Assembly: GCA_000961725.1 (NCBI GenBank)
Contig: LADS01000056.1
Location: 1-64,000, forward strand
Length of the DNA: 64,000 nt
Direction of reading: 5' to 3'
From: Desulfobulbaceae bacterium BRH_c16a
Lineage (GTDB): Bacteria > Desulfobacterota > Desulfobulbia > Desulfobulbales > Desulfocapsaceae
The translations under genes and the position numbers were made by a program. Each line of letters starts with the position of its first letter. The stretch's first letter is position 1. Shown one piece after another: positions 42,859-52,169 of this stretch. Below the pieces are notes generated by a model. That model saw nothing but the letters and a program-made list of their open reading frames with translations, was not told the DNA's origin and searched no databases.

Positions 42859-43691
42859 TAAACTGGTTTTTCTGTGATTTTTTTGTTCTGAAAACGAACG
42901 ATATGAATCTTGTCTTCGTTATCTATTGTCCAGGATTTTAGAGCTCCAACTTCTACAAGATTATCCAGTGATCGTCGCAAAGCTGCTCGAAAATTGCTTA
43001 ACCTACCGCAACTTGAACCACTCAATTCTAATAATTTGGACACCTGCATAGGGAAAATGGTTTGCATGCTATTGTAAAAACCATGCAACCATTTTGATAA
43101 ATTATTGGATAACGATACCCGCTGTTCCCATTGTAAAGGAGTCCATCCTCGCTCAAACATTGCGCCTAAACTACCGTTTAAACGAAGTGAATATGTTTCT
43201 GTTTTGTAATCGTAGTAAAAATCGTGTATTAACGAGCCGCCGTACATTTGCCGCTTTCCCGTATATGAATCAGGGACTTCGATATACACCATATTTGCAG
43301 CCAAACGATCAATGACACCCATCAACCATTTTTCACCGGAACCACCAACACTCTTTCCGGTGGCCGCCAAAAAACCATTCATCGAAAATCGCACGGCATT
43401 TCCCGGCTGGATATTTTTTTCGTCTGCCGTTAAATGAATAGCGTGAAGAAAAACATCAAGATCGCTCTGGTCGAGTTGCTCGCCGGTGTACCAAATTTCT
43501 ATTCCATTCAACGAAGCGACTTTCTGTTGTTTTACGTATTTTCGCGTTCCTTTTTCTATCAGACCAAACAGGGCCGATTGCAGACAACTGTTTGGCGCCA
43601 CATGTTCAATATCGGCATGAACAGGCAAGGCCGGGAGTTGCTGGTCCTCGAGATTATCAGGTAGCATTTGCAGAGATTTACTTTTGGTCAT
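42858..43691 (-). CDS. trfA: TrfA-type plasmid replication initiator
   Basis: 277 residues. Blocks in order match TrfA: SALFGLIEKGTRKYVKQQ, then GIEIWYTGEQLDQSDLDVFLHAI (about 63-85), the FSMNGFLAATGKSVGGSGEKWL helix pair, GGSLIHDFYYD, and SLSNNLSKWLHGFYNS, ending with RAALRRSLDNLVEVGALKSW. These proteins bind iterons and load helicase at oriV. Its stop codon touches the iteron array at 42548-42858. The gene lies inside the tra operon between trbC and trbI, on the same strand, which is an unusual place. No obvious truncation. Confidence 0.85.
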   Translation of the reverse strand: MTKSKSLQMLPDNLEDQQLPALPVHADIEHVAPNSCLQSALFGLIEKGTRKYVKQQKVASLNGIEIWYTGEQLDQSDLDVFLHAIHLTADEKNIQPGNAVRFSMNGFLAATGKSVGGSGEKWLMGVIDRLAANMVYIEVPDSYTGKRQMYGGSLIHDFYYDYKTETYSLRLNGSLGAMFERGWTPLQWEQRVSLSNNLSKWLHGFYNSMQTIFPMQVSKLLELSGSSCGRLSNFRAALRRSLDNLVEVGALKSWTIDNEDKIHIVRFQNKKITEKPV

Positions 43692-43733
43692 AGCTGTTCT
43701 TCTTCACATTCAGAAGATGCGCTAAATGACTCA

Positions 43734-44558
43734 TCAATTGCCCCTGACCTTGGTTATAAAAGCAGTTAAACTTGGGCTTTTGGCTTCCTGATTAACTTTT
43801 TCCAAGAGGGTCATAATGCCCACATCGCCTTGAATTTGAAAAATATCATCGCCTCGGTCATAGACCAGGGCTGGAACTTCGGTGATGCTGTACTGATTAA
43901 AGAGTGCGGGTTTGATCGAAATAGCCGGTTTAATCAGGTCACATGGCTCCTCCGGTGTCTTTTCGCAGGTGGTATCTTTTTTCAGAACCTTGCTCCACCA
44001 TTTTACTCTCTCTTTTTTGTTCTCTTTACCCAGACCGCCTACCATTCCCTTCATGACCGGCACGATTTCAGGCAGTCCTTCGAGATAGGCCATGTACCCC
44101 TGAAACGATGCCTCTGGGATGGAGCTGGACAGGAAGAGATAAACTTTTTCAGTCTCAAGAAGGATGCCTTGTGCTTCCTGTTCTTTTTGTTTGTTTTTCC
44201 CGCTTTCAGGTATAAACAAATCTGCCTGCCTGTTGAACTCATCTGCTATTTTCTGCTGAAATTCGGTCTTCCTGAAATCAGCATTGGTCTTTTCCGCTGC
44301 TTTTATTCCTGCCTCTGTATGGATATTTTCAGGAATAGTCATGGTCTTAGCCAGCTCTCTTGCCGTATCCATAGCGTTCCTGGTTGCTTTGTCGTCAATT
44401 ACAGCCTGTGCCCTGGCATTTTCCAAGAGATCAGGTGGCAAAGCAGGAACAGTCTTGTCAGAACAAGGGCATGCATCGCCTTGCACCGCTAAAGCAGATA
44501 AAGCCGATAAACCGACAGCCAATCCGGCCAGCATGATGATAATTATTTGTCTTCGCAT
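43734..44558 (-). CDS. trbC: TrbC-type (F type) pilus assembly protein
   Basis: 274 residues from ATG at 44558 (MRRQIIIIMLAGLAVG), 2 bases before the traU stop; a longer reading overlaps traU. Signal peptide/membrane segment at about 4-26. The diagnostic C-terminal half holds YLFLSSSIPEASFQGYMAYL, PEIVPVMKGMVGG and FNQYSITEVPALVY, a thioredoxin-like TrbC pattern. The middle (about 40-140) is charged and helical. It acts with TraW in the periplasm in F-pilus assembly. Gene order traW-traU-trbC agrees with F. Confidence 0.85.
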   Translation of the reverse strand: MRRQIIIIMLAGLAVGLSALSALAVQGDACPCSDKTVPALPPDLLENARAQAVIDDKATRNAMDTARELAKTMTIPENIHTEAGIKAAEKTNADFRKTEFQQKIADEFNRQADLFIPESGKNKQKEQEAQGILLETEKVYLFLSSSIPEASFQGYMAYLEGLPEIVPVMKGMVGGLGKENKKERVKWWSKVLKKDTTCEKTPEEPCDLIKPAISIKPALFNQYSITEVPALVYDRGDDIFQIQGDVGIMTLLEKVNQEAKSPSLTAFITKVRGN

Positions 44559-44559
44559 A

Positions 44560-45495
44560 TCATTCGCAGCAAGTGCAACAGAGTACCTTCCTGAATACCA
44601 CCCAGAGAAATTCATCATTTGACCCCTTTGCTCCCTCATAGGGTGGATTGAGACCGGAATCATACATCTTGGCTGCTTTGCCGATAGGGTAAGTGGACCG
44701 AAGATCGGGCCTAGCCGTGTGCATCTTGTAATGGCTCTTTGTCCAGATCGGCGTGTACTCGCAGCCACAAACTAAATACGGATCGCAAAGCATAAACAGA
44801 CGATTAAGCTTGAAGATCAGCCGTGACGCTGCCGTATTGCTAGCCTGAACAATATTGTCGTTGTCCACATGGCCGCTTACGGGATATGTTGACCCGCTGC
44901 TCCCAATACACCAGGGCATCGCATCGAGCGGGAACCCTAAATTAACAGCCGCCGCATCTGTCATACAAAGCAACTGCATGGCTTTATTGGCAAATAATGC
45001 AACTTCAGGAGTGATAGTGGCTGCAAGCTCATCACTTTGCCACATTGAATCATATTCAGTCCACCAACCTCCGGAGTCGTCATTTTCACAAGGGTTTCCA
45101 TCCATCATCGAAAAAATAAACGCATGTGCCTGGAAGAAGGTTGATTCATCGGCAATAGATACGGCATCCGAAGATTTGTTCTTTCCGCCTAATTCGTCAG
45201 CAATCGTACCCTCGGCATCTCCACCAGAACCTGTAAACGGAGAATAATTTGCCACTGAAACCGTATCTATGAATAAAGATGGGTCCCAATATTCATAAAT
45301 TTCACCTTCCTCGTAAAAAATTGGCGGTGGTCTGGGACAGATACAAATACCTAAAAACTTAAATTCCATATCATCCCAGTTGATATCCGAACCAGCGTTG
45401 AAAGAATCGCCTTTTTTAATGATGCCGGCAAAGGATGGAAACGCAGAAAACAACAGCACTAAGACCAGCAGGTATTTAATCATAAATCGATCCAT
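44560..45495 (-). CDS. traU: TraU-type conjugative transfer protein
   Basis: 311 residues with a signal peptide (MIKYLLVLVLLFSAFPSFA). Family marks: the early FLGICICPRPPPIFYEEGE and YWDPSLFIDTV, and the Cys-rich later part (CIGSSG, LCDPYLVCGCEYTP, CCTCCE end). TraU is a periplasmic/outer-membrane Cys-rich protein needed for DNA transfer in F. AGGAG lies 10 bases before ATG at 45495; ATG at 45483 is an alternative. Overlaps traW by 20 bases. Confidence 0.9.
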   Translation of the reverse strand: MDRFMIKYLLVLVLLFSAFPSFAGIIKKGDSFNAGSDINWDDMEFKFLGICICPRPPPIFYEEGEIYEYWDPSLFIDTVSVANYSPFTGSGGDAEGTIADELGGKNKSSDAVSIADESTFFQAHAFIFSMMDGNPCENDDSGGWWTEYDSMWQSDELAATITPEVALFANKAMQLLCMTDAAAVNLGFPLDAMPWCIGSSGSTYPVSGHVDNDNIVQASNTAASRLIFKLNRLFMLCDPYLVCGCEYTPIWTKSHYKMHTARPDLRSTYPIGKAAKMYDSGLNPPYEGAKGSNDEFLWVVFRKVLCCTCCE

Positions 45496-46093
45496 CGATC
45501 TTTATCTCCTGCACCATCATTTTTTTACCATTTTGGGTAATCACGCAAGGAACAGCGGCCAATTGCAGACGGTCAGCTATGGTTTTTGTCAGATAAAAGA
45601 CGGGCCTGTTTAATTGCTTTATCAAGGGGGCGGCAAATCCTGCGGAAATCAGCAATTTCTGTTGACGATTCTTGTTATAGGGTGACTTCACAAACCACTC
45701 CACCTGCTTTCTATCCTCGCTATTGATGACCACCAATCCATCGGGTAGAGAGACATAATCCAAAGGGTTCCAGGTAAGCCCTCGCTGGTACATGATCTCC
45801 CCATTTTCACCAAAGATGTCGTGATCTAAAGTGTAGGTCATATCGACGAAAAACGTCCGATCTCTGCCCGCTGCAGGCAGGGCATGGATGTCTTTTGCTT
45901 TGTAGTTCTGCCTGTTCTCCTCCATGACCTTTGCCAGCTTTTCATAGTCAATACTGGCCTTGACCTCTTCAACTAGGTCAGGCTCCACTATGGGATAGGT
46001 CATCCCGACGGTGCCAAGATTTTTTCCATAGGCAAGAGAGGCCGGCAGAAGGCCAAAAATGAGAATGAAAATAAAAAACTTACAGTTTCCCAT
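45476..46093 (-). CDS. traW: TraW-type pilus assembly protein
   Basis: 205 residues from ATG at 46093 (MGNCKFFIFILIFG, signal peptide to about residue 24). Hallmark features: the VGMTYPIVEPDLVEEV segment right after the signal, RTFFVDMTYTLDHDI and NPLDYVSLPDGLVVIN. The C-terminal third has the FYLTKTIADRLQLAAVPCVITQNG part. It works with TrbC and TraU in the periplasm. Its start overlaps the traC stop by 14 bases, suggesting coupled translation. Confidence 0.9.
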   Translation of the reverse strand: MGNCKFFIFILIFGLLPASLAYGKNLGTVGMTYPIVEPDLVEEVKASIDYEKLAKVMEENRQNYKAKDIHALPAAGRDRTFFVDMTYTLDHDIFGENGEIMYQRGLTWNPLDYVSLPDGLVVINSEDRKQVEWFVKSPYNKNRQQKLLISAGFAAPLIKQLNRPVFYLTKTIADRLQLAAVPCVITQNGKKMMVQEIKIDGSIYD

Positions 46094-48626
46094 TTTTCCG
46101 CAACTCGACCATTTCCAGGATGGCCTCATGATAGGTCATGCCGGACTTAACTCGCTCTTCGATCATGGCGATTTCTGAAGCCTTTGAGGTGTAAATAAAA
46201 TAGGCGTAATCGTTTACTATCAAACGAGCCGGGCCAATTCCAAAGGGTGTGTCAAAGAAGATTTCTGAGTAGTACGGAGGGTTGGATTTGATACTTTTCA
46301 GGAGCTTCATGGAAAAATCATCGTAATCAATTAACTTCAGGTCTAGCGCCTTGTCAAAAGCAGGAGATTCCAAAAAGATTTTGAAGGCAGAGTTGTCTTT
46401 GATTACAGTTCCAACCTCACCGAACTGGTCCAGATCAAGAATAGATTGGGTGATAATCATGAAACTGCCGGAGTATTTCCTGGCTCTGCGGTAGCCCTCA
46501 TTGACAACCGGCGCAAGCATTGAGGACTTATCGAGAAACTGCCATGCTTCATCAAAAATAATCAGCCGATGCCGTGACCGATCTGAGAGATAGAGGTCTT
46601 GAGTTACGGCATTGATAATGAGCATGGTGACAATCTTGTAGAGATCAGGTTTTACCTTCAGGTTTTCCAACTCAAGGACAACAAACTGATCATTGCGAAT
46701 ATCAAAGGTGCTGGGACCGCAAAAGAATTTTCCGTAAAAGCCATACGATGTGAAGTTCATCAAGAGAAAGCCTAACTTCCTTGCTTTCTCGATTAAATTT
46801 TTATTCTCATCATATTCTTTATGTTGTTCCATGCCTGGGCCGGTCGGAAATAATTTCATGAATTCCCAGACCGTATTGGCATCAGCGGCTTGTCCTTTTT
46901 GATTCCATGCCCAATTTACCGCCCAATAAAATAAATTTATTTCCTCTATATCCTCACATCCTGTTTTTGAGTTGGCGTAGGCCATTTGCGCGAATACGGT
47001 GGCAATGGCAGATAATTCTTCCTCCGGCTCTATAATATTTGTAAAGGGATTGAGGCATATATTTGAATCAGGACTGAAATCCAGATACCTCGCACCCAAC
47101 ATATCAGCCATTTTTTTGTAGGAACCACCAATGTCAATGATCCGGATTATGGAACCGCAAGCGTAATAATTAAAGGCTATGAAGTTGACCAAAAATGACT
47201 TGCCGGAACCAGATGTAGCGCAGCAAAAGCAATTAAAGTTGGTTGCCCCTTTTGCGAAAAAATCTAACGAAATCATTTGCCCTTTTCGGCCAGTGAAAAT
47301 CAGATTCGGGATGCCGCCGGAACCGACAAAATCGCCCTGAACCGGCAGCAATGGGGTAATTGAAGGTACTGATGCAGTAAAATCACGCTCCAGATTTTCT
47401 ATGTTCTTACCGTCAGCGTAAAGACAAAGAGGAAAAGACGAGATAAACAGAATTTTCAGAATCATGTTGTCCTGTTGCATCACATAACCGTTATTCTCCC
47501 ACAACCGTCTGACCCTGACACATGAATCTCTGGCATTTTCTACATCGTTTGAAAAAACCCAGAAAACGGGAATGATCTTGAGGAATTTTACACCGTGTTC
47601 CAGATCATCAGCGGCCTCTACGTGTTCCGCTTGCTTACGGTAAAGCAAAGTAGATAATGAACCGACTCCTTTCTGATTGAGCATAAGATTGGTTTTGGCG
47701 TGGATCGTTACATCTATCCCCTTCTGAAAGACGATATTGAAGCAATAGAGAAAATCGGACTTGATCTGGTCAGCATCCGAGACAATGCCCCATATCCCGC
47801 CAAACAGAGAGTTGGTCTGCATCGGGTCAACTTCTTTGGGAAAGCTCTTTGGGGTCGTGCAACACCAGTATTTATCTCCAGCCTGAATATAATCGCTCCC
47901 TTCCTTGATAACGGTATCCGCATTGATAATCTGTTTCAGAATTGGAATATCAGGACTGTAGGAATTGAAGTTATGCTCTGGATAATCCTTGGGGTAGGTA
48001 TTGAGCAAGCGCCGCAACCATTCCATAAGGTTGCCTGGCTGCAGGTTTCTCGGGTAAAGCTGGGCAGCTCTCAATGTCTCGTTGATCTGCCGCTTGATGT
48101 CGAGTAACGATGCAATCTTCTTTTTATCACCCAATTCTTCTGGTTTTGGCATACCAGGCGCATCCCCGGGGACTTTAACCGCTACAAACAGCCGGAAATT
48201 TCTGACTGGAATAAAGCTGCATGCCTCCAGCCCCTTTTTCCCTTCGAGTAAAAATTCAGTAACTCGTTCGGTATTGGTGACAATTATCGGTTCTGTTCTG
48301 GTCCGGCTTTTTCGATACGCATCTATGATCGGTTCTATGTGGGAATCAGCATGCAAAATAAACTGAATAATTGTGCCATGAGGCATCCCCGCCCTGAAAA
48401 TACCCTCAAGTGAGTTCATGGCCTTTTCCCCTGCGTAGGTAAGCGGGGCACACTCCCATATTATCCCAAACGTGCTGTCCTGATTCACATAGATTTCATG
48501 CCCCTGATCGTAAGCGACATAGTTCAGGAAGGCAGAAAAAGGATGCCGCCTGGTCAGCTTGGCAATATCGCTGTGTTTCAGGTATTCAGTGTTGCCGTAG
48601 AGAAGCCGCTTACAAAAGTCTATCAT
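46080..48626 (-). CDS. traC: TraC/VirB4-type secretion ATPase
   Basis: 848 residues, standard size for F TraC. Walker A CCATSGSGKSFLVNF at about residue 472, Walker B HRLIIFDEAWQFLDKSS at about 685, followed by FMIITQSILDLDQFG. The N-terminal part lacks clear membrane segments. It energises pilus assembly and substrate export at the inner membrane. The start overlaps the traV stop by 4 bases. No abnormality noticed. Confidence 0.95.
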   Translation of the reverse strand: MIDFCKRLLYGNTEYLKHSDIAKLTRRHPFSAFLNYVAYDQGHEIYVNQDSTFGIIWECAPLTYAGEKAMNSLEGIFRAGMPHGTIIQFILHADSHIEPIIDAYRKSRTRTEPIIVTNTERVTEFLLEGKKGLEACSFIPVRNFRLFVAVKVPGDAPGMPKPEELGDKKKIASLLDIKRQINETLRAAQLYPRNLQPGNLMEWLRRLLNTYPKDYPEHNFNSYSPDIPILKQIINADTVIKEGSDYIQAGDKYWCCTTPKSFPKEVDPMQTNSLFGGIWGIVSDADQIKSDFLYCFNIVFQKGIDVTIHAKTNLMLNQKGVGSLSTLLYRKQAEHVEAADDLEHGVKFLKIIPVFWVFSNDVENARDSCVRVRRLWENNGYVMQQDNMILKILFISSFPLCLYADGKNIENLERDFTASVPSITPLLPVQGDFVGSGGIPNLIFTGRKGQMISLDFFAKGATNFNCFCCATSGSGKSFLVNFIAFNYYACGSIIRIIDIGGSYKKMADMLGARYLDFSPDSNICLNPFTNIIEPEEELSAIATVFAQMAYANSKTGCEDIEEINLFYWAVNWAWNQKGQAADANTVWEFMKLFPTGPGMEQHKEYDENKNLIEKARKLGFLLMNFTSYGFYGKFFCGPSTFDIRNDQFVVLELENLKVKPDLYKIVTMLIINAVTQDLYLSDRSRHRLIIFDEAWQFLDKSSMLAPVVNEGYRRARKYSGSFMIITQSILDLDQFGEVGTVIKDNSAFKIFLESPAFDKALDLKLIDYDDFSMKLLKSIKSNPPYYSEIFFDTPFGIGPARLIVNDYAYFIYTSKASEIAMIEERVKSGMTYHEAILEMVELRKNGKL

Positions 48627-49120
48627 TGTAATGCCTTTGCCTTTTCACTTATATCTGTCAGCACCCATTGAGATTCTTTCAGCTTCAAATAGACATAGCG
48701 AGTCATAAACAGTTCGTCGTTCTCTCCTTTGTACGGCAGCATCAGTACCCGCATGACCTTGGGTGGTTCCAGCATAGGCTTGTCCGGTTCCTGCATGAGT
48801 TCCGTAAGTGCCTTGTAACGGCTATTCTGAGCAGTGAGCTGGTTGATATTGGTCCTTATACCTGACTCAGCGGTTGTTGCCGGTGGACAGGGAATAGTGT
48901 CACCACTTACGTTCGTGCAGCTTGTCTCGCTTGCATTATCAACATCAGGGAACCTGGCCTCCTTGTAAGCGGATGACGTATCGATACACTTACCGGCATC
49001 ATCTCTGGTGCGGCATTTGAAATTTTCCTCATAGGGATTGACAAGCTCTCCTACCAGCCCACCACAACCTGACAGGGGAACCAGAAGCAATAAGGGCAGA
49101 ATGACATATTGTAATTTCAT
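48623..49120 (-). CDS. traV: TraV-type outer-membrane lipoprotein
   Basis: 165 residues. Lipobox LSGC at residues 16-19 after a hydrophobic start (MKLQYVILPLLLLVPLSGC), so the mature protein is lipid-anchored in the outer membrane. Two more cysteines (NFKCRTRDDAGKCIDT), a TraV mark, follow. It forms the outer-membrane core ring with TraK and TraB. Overlap with neighbours is 4 bases on each side. Confidence 0.9.
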   Translation of the reverse strand: MKLQYVILPLLLLVPLSGCGGLVGELVNPYEENFKCRTRDDAGKCIDTSSAYKEARFPDVDNASETSCTNVSGDTIPCPPATTAESGIRTNINQLTAQNSRYKALTELMQEPDKPMLEPPKVMRVLMLPYKGENDELFMTRYVYLKLKESQWVLTDISEKAKALQ

Positions 49121-50355
49121 AACGATTCGTCTCTTTTGTAGTCTTTAATCTCCAGTTCTTTGCCTTCCGAGACGATAACCGTAACCTTCTTGGTAGCAGC
49201 CACTTCAATAACCGGAGTCGTTTGTTTTGCTAATTCCATGTAAAAATTCTGCAGGGTGTTTGCTCCCTCTGATAGTCCACCACCAATGGCGTACTTCCCG
49301 AGTTGCGCAGAATCAATTATTTGGGTTGTTCCCAGGACAGAAGTTGAGGTTGTGGCGGCCGCCGCTTTTAACGCGTCGCCGGCCCCGCCAAAAAATCCGG
49401 CTATGATCGCCCTGGCAGTTGCAGCGCCCATCCGGGAAACTACTCGTCCAGAGAGGCCAACCTTGGAGTCGGAATCAGTTACAAAGCCTTTGAGAGGGGT
49501 ATCAATAATGGCACTGCCTTCGTTGGATAGACATGAAAGTGAGACTAAGCGCACATCTGCTCGTTCTTTATCCAACCTGCCTACGGCCTCGGCAATAACA
49601 AAACAGCCGGACAGGTTGGCCTTGATGTCATTTGGCAGCACTGCCGGGGTCTGGATACGGAGCAAAAGAGGTTCGGAGTTGCCCCCCTTGGCACCGCTCG
49701 AAGTAGCAGCATCGAAACCTGTCAAAAGTCTCGCCTCCATGAAGGAAGGAGGAAGATAGACTGTTCGACCTTTTTTTTTACCGTCATCTTGGGGAAGAGC
49801 AGCGGCTTGGTTTGAAATCACTGAAATCTTGCCGACGATCCTCCTTTCCTGCTTTTGGTTTCCACGGCCACGGCCACCCCCTTGAGGCGATGGCCCCAAA
49901 TCACGACCGCCTAATGATGGTTGACTATTGTAAAATACAGGCATTCCCTGTTCATCAAGAACTTGTTTTCCATTTGCACCGAGTACAGGTATAGGTATAG
50001 GTTTTCCAACAGATAATTGTTCAGGCGTGGGGATAACTAATTTGCTGCTTTCTGCATCTTTTTTTTTCCTCTCTTCAATAGCCAAAAAATCGGTCTGGCT
50101 TTTTGTCAGATCGGCCATGCCCTTTTTCAGAGCATCAATCTGCCGCCCCTGTTCCTTGAGCATGGTCTTTTCAATCATGTCAGGGTCAAGGTGAATGGTC
50201 CTGTTTTTTTCTGTCTCCGCAACATCCACCCTTTTTTTAGCGCGGGAATTATAACCAGTAACAGCGATTCCCAGAACAATGAGACCGACTATCGACCAGA
50301 CTAAAACCTTTTTATTTTGTGGTGTCAGGTTGTTGAATTTTTCTTTTAGGGTCAT
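49117..50355 (-). CDS. traB: TraB/VirB10-type channel protein
   Basis: 412 residues. One membrane helix at about 17-35 (VLVWSIVGLIVLGIAVTGY), then a helical stretch (DPDMIEKTMLKEQGRQIDAL) and a Pro/Gly-rich linker with SLGGRDLGPSPQGGGRGRGN. The C-terminal beta-barrel part contains GSEPLLLRIQTPAVLPNDIKA and the LSGCFVIAEAVG strand. It spans the inner and outer membrane and gates DNA export. Start overlaps traK by 4 bases. Confidence 0.9.
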   Translation of the reverse strand: MTLKEKFNNLTPQNKKVLVWSIVGLIVLGIAVTGYNSRAKKRVDVAETEKNRTIHLDPDMIEKTMLKEQGRQIDALKKGMADLTKSQTDFLAIEERKKKDAESSKLVIPTPEQLSVGKPIPIPVLGANGKQVLDEQGMPVFYNSQPSLGGRDLGPSPQGGGRGRGNQKQERRIVGKISVISNQAAALPQDDGKKKGRTVYLPPSFMEARLLTGFDAATSSGAKGGNSEPLLLRIQTPAVLPNDIKANLSGCFVIAEAVGRLDKERADVRLVSLSCLSNEGSAIIDTPLKGFVTDSDSKVGLSGRVVSRMGAATARAIIAGFFGGAGDALKAAAATTSTSVLGTTQIIDSAQLGKYAIGGGLSEGANTLQNFYMELAKQTTPVIEVAATKKVTVIVSEGKELEIKDYKRDESL

Positions 50356-51230
50356 TGCGATTGCTCCCGTTTTTCAACCACAAACACCCGGGTCGCCTCG
50401 CCGGTGTTCAAAACCTGATCTTCTATTGCCACGGCTAGGATGGCTTCACTGATAAAAAGTGACAGAAAGGTTTTCTCCTTCAATTCCATTGTTTCATCCT
50501 TGGTAGAGGCCACCTTGAATTGCTTCAATCGCAATCCAACTCCTTCTACATCTACGGTCTGCATAAGGTTGACGCTGAGATCACCACAGAGGGGAATCAG
50601 AGTGTCCGCATTTGAAACCTTGTAGCTGGATGGATAGCCGCCTTCATAACCTTCCTTGATGATTTGCAAGACCTGTTTTTCCAAAGGCATGTTTTTGTAA
50701 TGGTCGATATTCTTTTTGAAAACATCCTTTGCTGGTGCGGCCAGATGCAGGGTTACAGATGAGGTTGGGTGAGGTTCCGCAATCAGGGTATAAACTGCCC
50801 CATTGCAGACAATAAATAACTCGCTGGGTGTCTCAGCATAGGTTAGCAGTCCGTCTAACTCCTCGGCCTTGAATTTGATAAAGGCACTATTGCCGGAAAA
50901 ATGACCAGTTACGCCCTTTTCTTCCGAGTAAATCAAATCACTCATCGGCCCGGAACAGACAATCCGGTTGATGTCACGATTGGACAACTGCACGATGCTT
51001 GGCATATCCGGGGAAATGAATTCGACAGTCGTAGGGTTGTCAAAATGGTCATTGGTCATAGTTGAAATTTTCAGGGGTTCTGGCTCCCTTATAACCGGGG
51101 ACTGCACGGCTTGTGGTAGAAGAACAGAGGGCTGGTCTTTCAGATCAGCGGGTGGAGCCGGTGCTTCTTCTGCTTGGACCGAGGAGGCAGCCAATAGCAG
51201 GCACAGGCTTATCTGAATAATTATCTTCAT
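50352..51230 (-). CDS. traK: TraK/VirB9-type secretin-like protein
   Basis: 292 residues with signal peptide 1-20 (KIIIQISLCLLLAASSVQA) and a Pro-rich start of the mature part (EEAPAPPADLKDQP). The family-type SPDMPSIVQLSNRDINRIVC segment (about 70-90) is followed by SAFIKFK and GAVYTLIAEPHP strands, as in TraK. It sits in the outer-membrane core complex with TraV and TraB. Overlaps traE by 4 bases. Confidence 0.9.
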   Translation of the reverse strand: MKIIIQISLCLLLAASSVQAEEAPAPPADLKDQPSVLLPQAVQSPVIREPEPLKISTMTNDHFDNPTTVEFISPDMPSIVQLSNRDINRIVCSGPMSDLIYSEEKGVTGHFSGNSAFIKFKAEELDGLLTYAETPSELFIVCNGAVYTLIAEPHPTSSVTLHLAAPAKDVFKKNIDHYKNMPLEKQVLQIIKEGYEGGYPSSYKVSNADTLIPLCGDLSVNLMQTVDVEGVGLRLKQFKVASTKDETMELKEKTFLSLFISEAILAVAIEDQVLNTGEATRVFVVEKREQSQ

Positions 51231-51886
51231 TTCGTTTCCACCTCTGCGTGTTTGTCCATCTTCATTTTTGCATCTGCTCTTTTTTTGAGCTGTTCTTCTG
51301 TTTCTCTTTCTGCTTTCTGTGCGTCTATGTCTGCTCTGAGATTCTTCTCCTTGAACTCGCTAATCTCAAAACGACCGTCACGGATGCGATACGCGACCAC
51401 AAAGGTTTTGGCGGCCTTTTCGAGTTTTGTATCTCCAGCAAACTGCACTAAATTCCCAAACATCTCTATAGTGCCTTCGCTTATTGTGATTTTCTCCATG
51501 TAAAATGACGAACTTACTTGCGATTCTTCAATACGACCCGCCAAGGAGTACCAGCTTTTCGAGGCTTCTGGATAGGCTTCGGAGGTGTAGAGAGAGAGCA
51601 GATCATTAAACTGCCCTCTTGCCGTGGGTGGGGAGTAGGTAGTTGCAAGGTTGACAATCTTTCTGCTCATATCCTTGATGTAACCCTCGGTAGGCTTGCC
51701 CTGAACGAACTCAATTGTGCCGGTCATAGCGGGTGGAATCAGCACAACACGTTGATATTTAACAGCCCTATACACCATAAGGGAATTGAAGCAGACGGCT
51801 ACGGCTATTGCCCCGACAGCAAATTTAAGCAGTCGGTTTTCAACGAATAAATTACTGGTTTTTTGTACGAAAATGTCTGCTTTCAC
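51227..51886 (-). CDS. traE: TraE-type inner-membrane protein
   Basis: 219 residues, one membrane helix near residues 21-40 (LKFAVGAIAVAVCFNSLMVY) and the VVLIPPAMTGTIEFVQG segment typical of TraE. The periplasmic part ends in a Lys/Glu-rich tail (QKAERETEEQLKKRADAKMK), which is longer than in F TraE. It is the VirB8-like component of the inner-membrane complex. Overlaps traL by 4 bases. Confidence 0.9.
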   Translation of the reverse strand: MKADIFVQKTSNLFVENRLLKFAVGAIAVAVCFNSLMVYRAVKYQRVVLIPPAMTGTIEFVQGKPTEGYIKDMSRKIVNLATTYSPPTARGQFNDLLSLYTSEAYPEASKSWYSLAGRIEESQVSSSFYMEKITISEGTIEMFGNLVQFAGDTKLEKAAKTFVVAYRIRDGRFEISEFKEKNLRADIDAQKAERETEEQLKKRADAKMKMDKHAEVETK

Positions 51887-52152
51887 TCGTTAAACTCCTG
51901 CTGGAAATAGTCGGGATAGTTGTTCATCTTGAGCAGGCCAAAGACATAAAGGACATGCTTCAAGAATCCCCGTGCCTGAGATCGTTTGATTTTGGTGTAG
52001 GAATACTGAAATACCAAGAAGATAAGCCACATTAACTTGCCGTAGAGCAATGACAGTGTAAGGAAGAAGAGGAACAAGACCAACTCATCCACCTCAAACC
52101 ACAGCACTTGAAACGGTTTAGATAGATATTGCGGAAACTTTCTGGCAATCAT
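51883..52152 (-). CDS. traL: TraL-type inner-membrane protein
   Basis: 89 residues, the size of F TraL. Two membrane segments around 25-57 (ELVLFLFFLTLSLLYGKLMWLIFLVF split by a short turn). The KFPQYLSKPFQVLWFEVDE start and the C-terminal LKMNNYPDYFQQEF are in keeping with TraL. VirB3-like role. 17 bases after the pilin gene. Confidence 0.85.
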   Translation of the reverse strand: MIARKFPQYLSKPFQVLWFEVDELVLFLFFLTLSLLYGKLMWLIFLVFQYSYTKIKRSQARGFLKHVLYVFGLLKMNNYPDYFQQEFNE

Positions 52153-52169
52153 TGCTTATGGCCTCCTCG

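Noticed and set aside
42527..42877. Long open frames over the iterons in all three plus frames (Leu/Pro/Cys/His-rich repeats)
   Set aside because: They result from the 22-base tandem repeat lacking stop codons; no ribosome-binding site, and the repeat fits an iteron array.
43830..44492. 220-residue frame on the plus strand
   Set aside because: Antisense to trbC; no motif and no start signal.
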